Positions 32,807 to 35,924 of a DNA stretch of 35,924 bases are shown here, one piece after another. The notes below the pieces were generated by a model. It was given only the letters and a program-made list of their open reading frames with translations. It did no database searches and was not told the DNA's origin. Both the position numbers and the translations under genes were made by a program. This stretch comes from Eubacterium sp. (GTDB lineage Bacteria; Bacillota; Clostridia; Lachnospirales; Lachnospiraceae). The stretch is from the NCBI GenBank assembly GCA_024698965.1, contig JAILQM010000032.1:1-35924 (forward strand). The letters run 5' to 3'. Each line of letters begins with the position of its first letter. Within the stretch, counting starts at the first letter, position 1.

Positions 32807-33862
32807 ATGAACAATTGGGAAAAGAACGTAAGAAAAGTAGAACCTTATACACCGGGCGAGCAGCCTAAGGAAAGCGGAATAATAAAGCTTAACACCAACG
32901 AGAATCCATATCCGCCGTCGCCGAAGGTGACAGAAGTTATGAAAAACTTTGATACGGACAATTTGAGAAAATATCCGGATCCGGGAATCAGCATTCTTTG
33001 CGAAGCCATTTCAGAAAGATACGGAGTAAACAAAAATCAGGTGTTTGTGGGTGTCGGCTCAGATGATGTAATTGCCATGAGCTTTCTTGCATTCTTTAAT
33101 TCGGGCAAGCCGGTGTTTTTCCCTGATATAACATATTCGTTTTATGATGTTTGGGCAAATCTTTACAACATACCTTTTGAAAGAAAAGCGCTCGATAAAG
33201 ATATGCATATTAAAAAAGAAGACTACTACGGAGAAAACGGCGGAATTATTTTTCCAAACCCCAATGCTCCGACCGGACTTATGGAGGATTTAAAAGATGT
33301 CGAGGACATTGTTAAAAACAATCCGGATGTAGTTGTAATTGTTGATGAAGCATATATTGATTTCGGAGGGGTAAGTGCTCTTCCGCTTGTGGAAAAATAT
33401 GAGAATCTGCTCGTGGTTCAGACATTTTCAAAATCAAGATCTATGGCAGGCATGAGAATAGGCTATGCTTTCGGAAGTGAAAAGCTTATAAAGTATTTAA
33501 ATGATGTTAAGTATTCGTTTAACTCATACACGCTTACAAATCTTGCGATAGAAACAGGATCGGCAGCGGTAAGAGACGATGAATATTTCAGAAAGACCTG
33601 TGAAAGCATTATATCTACAAGAGAGGCGGCAAAAGTGCGACTTAAAGAGCTTGGTTTTTCATTCCCTGATTCAAAGGCAAACTTTATTTTTGCGACACAT
33701 AAGAGCGCATATGCAGGCGATATATTTGAGGCACTTAAGAAAAAACACATTTACGTAAGGTATTTTAATAAGCCGCTTATCGATAATTATTTGAGAATTA
33801 CGATAGGAACTCCCGAGGAGATGGAGAGGCTCTACGAAGCGCTCGCCGAAATTGTGGGATAG
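32807..33862 (+). CDS. hisC: Histidinol-phosphate aminotransferase
   Basis: A 351-residue class I/II PLP aminotransferase. Family marks are IKLNTNENPYPPSP at the N-terminus, FVGVGSDDVIAMSF, the PLP-contacting FPNPNAPTG, VIVDEAYIDFGG, and the Schiff-base lysine in TFSKSRSMAGMRIGYAFG. The open frame runs back to 32678 but that part crosses the terminator stem; CCGGAGAG (32793-32800) selects ATG 32807. HisC converts imidazole acetol phosphate to histidinol phosphate and often also serves aromatic amino acids. No other his gene is nearby, so its substrate range here is uncertain. Confidence 0.9.
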   Translation: MNNWEKNVRKVEPYTPGEQPKESGIIKLNTNENPYPPSPKVTEVMKNFDTDNLRKYPDPGISILCEAISERYGVNKNQVFVGVGSDDVIAMSFLAFFNSGKPVFFPDITYSFYDVWANLYNIPFERKALDKDMHIKKEDYYGENGGIIFPNPNAPTGLMEDLKDVEDIVKNNPDVVVIVDEAYIDFGGVSALPLVEKYENLLVVQTFSKSRSMAGMRIGYAFGSEKLIKYLNDVKYSFNSYTLTNLAIETGSAAVRDDEYFRKTCESIISTREAAKVRLKELGFSFPDSKANFIFATHKSAYAGDIFEALKKKHIYVRYFNKPLIDNYLRITIGTPEEMERLYEALAEIVG

Positions 33863-33870
33863 GAGAAAAA

Positions 33871-34371
33871 ATGGACGCTATAGTAACATGGTTTGCACAA
33901 AGCCTTGGTGAACATATTTCAAAAGAGGGCGTGGTATTTATAATATCCATGCTCCCTATTTTAGAACTCAGGGGTGGCCTTCTTGCGGCAAAGCTTTTGG
34001 AACTGCCGCTTCTTAAGGCTATTCCTATTTGTATTGTCGGTAATATTATTCCTATTCCTTTTATATTACTTCTTATAAAAAGATTTATAAATTGGACAAA
34101 GACTACAAAGCATCTCGCGCCGTTTGGCAACTGGCTTGAAAAGAAAGCCGAGAAAAGAAGCGATAAAATTGAAAACTATGAGTTTATGGGCCTGATGCTT
34201 TTTGTCGGCATCCCGCTTCCCGGCACGGGAGCGTGGACGGGTTCTTTGATTGCGTCACTTCTTGAAATAGATTTTAAAAAGTCTTTAATAGCCGAGCTTT
34301 GCGGAATTGCAATTGCTACAGTAATAATGTCCGTGGTTTCTTACGGGCTTTTGGGAATTATTATCGGATAA
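33871..34371 (+). CDS. Small multidrug export-like membrane protein (PF06695 family)
   Basis: A 166-residue integral membrane protein. The pattern SMLPILELRGGL at residues 27-38 and FVGIPLPGTGAWTGSLIA near 110-127 are the two marks of this family, each close to a membrane re-entrant segment; four to five hydrophobic stretches are visible. The family name comes from an old annotation and transport has not been firmly shown, so the function should be treated as unknown. It starts eight bases after hisC. Confidence 0.85.
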   Translation: MDAIVTWFAQSLGEHISKEGVVFIISMLPILELRGGLLAAKLLELPLLKAIPICIVGNIIPIPFILLLIKRFINWTKTTKHLAPFGNWLEKKAEKRSDKIENYEFMGLMLFVGIPLPGTGAWTGSLIASLLEIDFKKSLIAELCGIAIATVIMSVVSYGLLGIIIG

Positions 34372-34392
34372 TTTTGTATAACGGAGATAAAA

Positions 34393-35130
34393 ATGGAAGC
34401 ATATTCATCTCTTGCGGCACAGTATGATAAATATATGGTTCATGTGCCCTATGACGATTGGAAAGAATTTATAGTAAAAAAATTTCGCGAAAATGATATA
34501 AACAGCGGAAAAATAGCGGAACTTGCATGCGGAACCGGAAAGATGGCCCGTCTTTTGGCAAAAGAGGGTTACAGCATAATCGCATCGGACATTTCAGAGG
34601 AAATGCTCTCTGAGGCCGTAAGCAGCCCTTCGGAAAACGTTCTTTTTGTAAAAGCCGATATGAGATATTTAGATCTTGGAGAGAGCGTGGATGGGGCTGT
34701 CTGTGTTTGCAACGGTATGAACTACATTATGGAACTGTCCGAACTTACAGAAGTTTTTGAGAGGGTGTATGAGAATATCGCGGAAGGCGGAGTATTTATT
34801 TTTGATATGAACTCTCTTTATAAATTTAAATATGTTATGGCAGATAATGATGTATACGATAATCGCGAAGACGGTACTTTTATCTGGGAGAATTTCTATG
34901 ATGAAAAAAGCCGTGAGAATCAGATAGATTTGACTTTTTATGTTGAATGTGAAGATGGCAGATTTGAAAGATTTGAGGAGACGCATTTTCAAAAAGCATA
35001 TGAACTTAAGGAAGTTACCGATGCTCTTAAGACAGCGGGATTTAAAACTATTGAGATCTATGATGATTACTCGGAAGATGCGATTTGCGATGAGACAGAG
35101 TATTATACCTTTGTGTGCAAAAAATGCTAA
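34393..35130 (+). CDS. Class I SAM-dependent methyltransferase
   Basis: A 245-residue cytoplasmic methyltransferase. It begins YSSLAAQYDKYM, has the SAM-binding motif I IAELACGTGKMARLLAKEGY (near 40-58), motif II ASDISEEML, and a motif near VDGAVCVCNGMNYI, all in the wording of Firmicutes proteins usually located near hslO. The acceptor is unknown. It lies 21 bases after the small membrane protein gene and 44 before hslO; GGAG upstream supports the ATG. Confidence 0.87.
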   Translation: MEAYSSLAAQYDKYMVHVPYDDWKEFIVKKFRENDINSGKIAELACGTGKMARLLAKEGYSIIASDISEEMLSEAVSSPSENVLFVKADMRYLDLGESVDGAVCVCNGMNYIMELSELTEVFERVYENIAEGGVFIFDMNSLYKFKYVMADNDVYDNREDGTFIWENFYDEKSRENQIDLTFYVECEDGRFERFEETHFQKAYELKEVTDALKTAGFKTIEIYDDYSEDAICDETEYYTFVCKKC

Positions 35131-35174
35131 AAGAATCTTCGGGTAAAAACAAGCTTAAAATTTAAGGAGAAAAG

Positions 35175-35924
35175 ATGGATTATATAGTCAGAGCAACAGC
35201 GGCAGACGGTCAGATTAGAGCGTTTGCTTCATATACAAGAGATTTAACGGAAAAAGCGAGAAGTATTCACAATACCAGTCCGGTGGTGAGCGCAGCTTTA
35301 GGAAGGCTTCTTACCGGAGCCGGAATGATGGGCGTAATGATGAAAGGAGACAAAGACCTTCTGACACTTCAGGTAAAGGGAGCCGGCCCTGTGGGAGGAC
35401 TTACTGTAACCGCGGACTCACACGGCAATGTAAAAGGCCTTGCAGATAATCCGGCGGCCATGATGCCACCCTCAAAAGCGGGAAAGCTTGATGTCGGCGG
35501 AGTAATAGGACCGGGATTCCTTACCGTAATAAAGGATATGGGGCTTAAAGAGCCGTATAATTCTCAGGTAATGCTTCAGACAAGTGAGATAGGGGATGAC
35601 CTTACCTATTATTTTGCCACTTCGGAGCAGACACCTTCGGCAGTAGGTCTTGGTGTCCTTATGAATAAGAATAATACCGTTCGTCATGCGGGAGGATTCA
35701 TTGTCCAGCTTATGCCTTTTGCGGAGGAAAGAGTTATATCGGCGTTAGAAGAAAAAGTAGCACAGGTAACATCTGTTACAAAGCTTTTGGACGAGGGGTA
35801 TACACCCGAAAAGCTTTTGGAGTTTTTACTCGGAGATATGGACCTTGAGATAACAGACAATATTCAGACTCAGTTTACTTGCAACTGTTCCAAAGAAAGA
35901 GTAAGGGATGCGATAGCGAGTATA
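35175..35924 (+). CDS. hslO: Hsp33 redox-regulated chaperone (partial, runs off the window)
   Basis: The frame is open for 250 codons to the window end without a stop. It starts MDYIVRATAADGQIRAFASYTRDL, continues with TGAGMMGVMMKGDKDLLTLQVKG and DNPAAMMPPSKAGKLDVGGVIG, the Hsp33 core, and near the end has FTCNCSKERV, the first CxC of the zinc-binding redox switch; the matching CxxC would lie just outside. Under oxidation Hsp33 releases zinc and becomes an active holdase. AAGGAG five bases upstream supports the start. About 40 residues should be missing. Confidence 0.95.
   Translation, partial: MDYIVRATAADGQIRAFASYTRDLTEKARSIHNTSPVVSAALGRLLTGAGMMGVMMKGDKDLLTLQVKGAGPVGGLTVTADSHGNVKGLADNPAAMMPPSKAGKLDVGGVIGPGFLTVIKDMGLKEPYNSQVMLQTSEIGDDLTYYFATSEQTPSAVGLGVLMNKNNTVRHAGGFIVQLMPFAEERVISALEEKVAQVTSVTKLLDEGYTPEKLLEFLLGDMDLEITDNIQTQFTCNCSKERVRDAIASI

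Noticed and set aside
1-35924. tRNA, rRNA, CRISPR arrays, insertion sequences, attachment sites
   Set aside because: None was seen on either strand by reading; no transposase or integrase is encoded and gene order looks like stable chromosome.

Overview
The window looks like chromosomal DNA of a motile, Gram-positive, low-to-mid GC anaerobe of the Clostridia, most likely the family Lachnospiraceae. The reasons are the mbl-like/flhO/flhP arrangement, a comF/yvyF pair, the cdaA-cdaR-glmM operon, strong AGGAGG-type ribosome sites, sigma-A promoters, and a sigma-D-like promoter in front of flagellar genes. Every protein gene I support is on the + strand. The assignment is inference from gene content; no rRNA or other marker is present.

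Layout. 1-105: C-terminal end of a sugar-type ABC binding protein, then a terminator. 106-525: a 420-base gap that appears to hold a minus-strand small RNA (about 211-326). 526-5863: an MreB/Mbl-like actin, two flagellar rod/hook proteins (FlhO- and FlhP-like), a rod-binding protein, and RecD2 helicase; a sigma-D-type promoter sits between mbl and flhO. 5874-8844: a strongly promoted ABC importer of the TrpXYZ/CD0873 type (lipoprotein, permease, ATPase) with two palindromes in its promoter. 8895-10076: ComF and YvyF-like genes, then a terminator. 10140-19928: one co-directional run with no visible terminator: two unrecognised membrane proteins, CdaA, CdaR, GlmM, an HPr-like protein with Gln15/Ser46 (Crh-like), then the first half of a cell-surface glycopolymer locus (priming sugar transferase, GT2, LicD, ABC exporter pair). 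19934-30859: a second transcription unit with its own promoter: IspD/TarI-like cytidylyltransferase, extended SDR, LicD-pyruvyltransferase fusion, CDP-glycerol-type polymerase, acyltransferase, a secreted metallo-beta-lactamase protein with cell-wall-binding repeats (Pce-like architecture), and a secreted beta-helix protein, closed by a terminator. 30942-35924: HtrA-like protease, HisC, a small membrane exporter, a methyltransferase and the start of Hsp33.

How they work together. CdaA/CdaR set c-di-AMP, GlmM makes glucosamine-1-phosphate for peptidoglycan and amino-sugar polymers, and the Crh-like protein could report carbon status; these lie directly upstream of a lipid-linked, ABC-exported glycopolymer pathway. 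The second unit supplies a CDP-activated precursor, transferases that add phospho-alditol/phosphocholine-like groups (two LicD domains), pyruvyl and acyl decorations, and a secreted enzyme whose architecture matches the pneumococcal phosphorylcholine esterase. The most interesting candidates are the Crh-like protein, the LicD/IspD/Pce-like modification module with its LicD-pyruvyltransferase fusion, and the putative antisense-strand sRNA with an exposed UCCCC motif.
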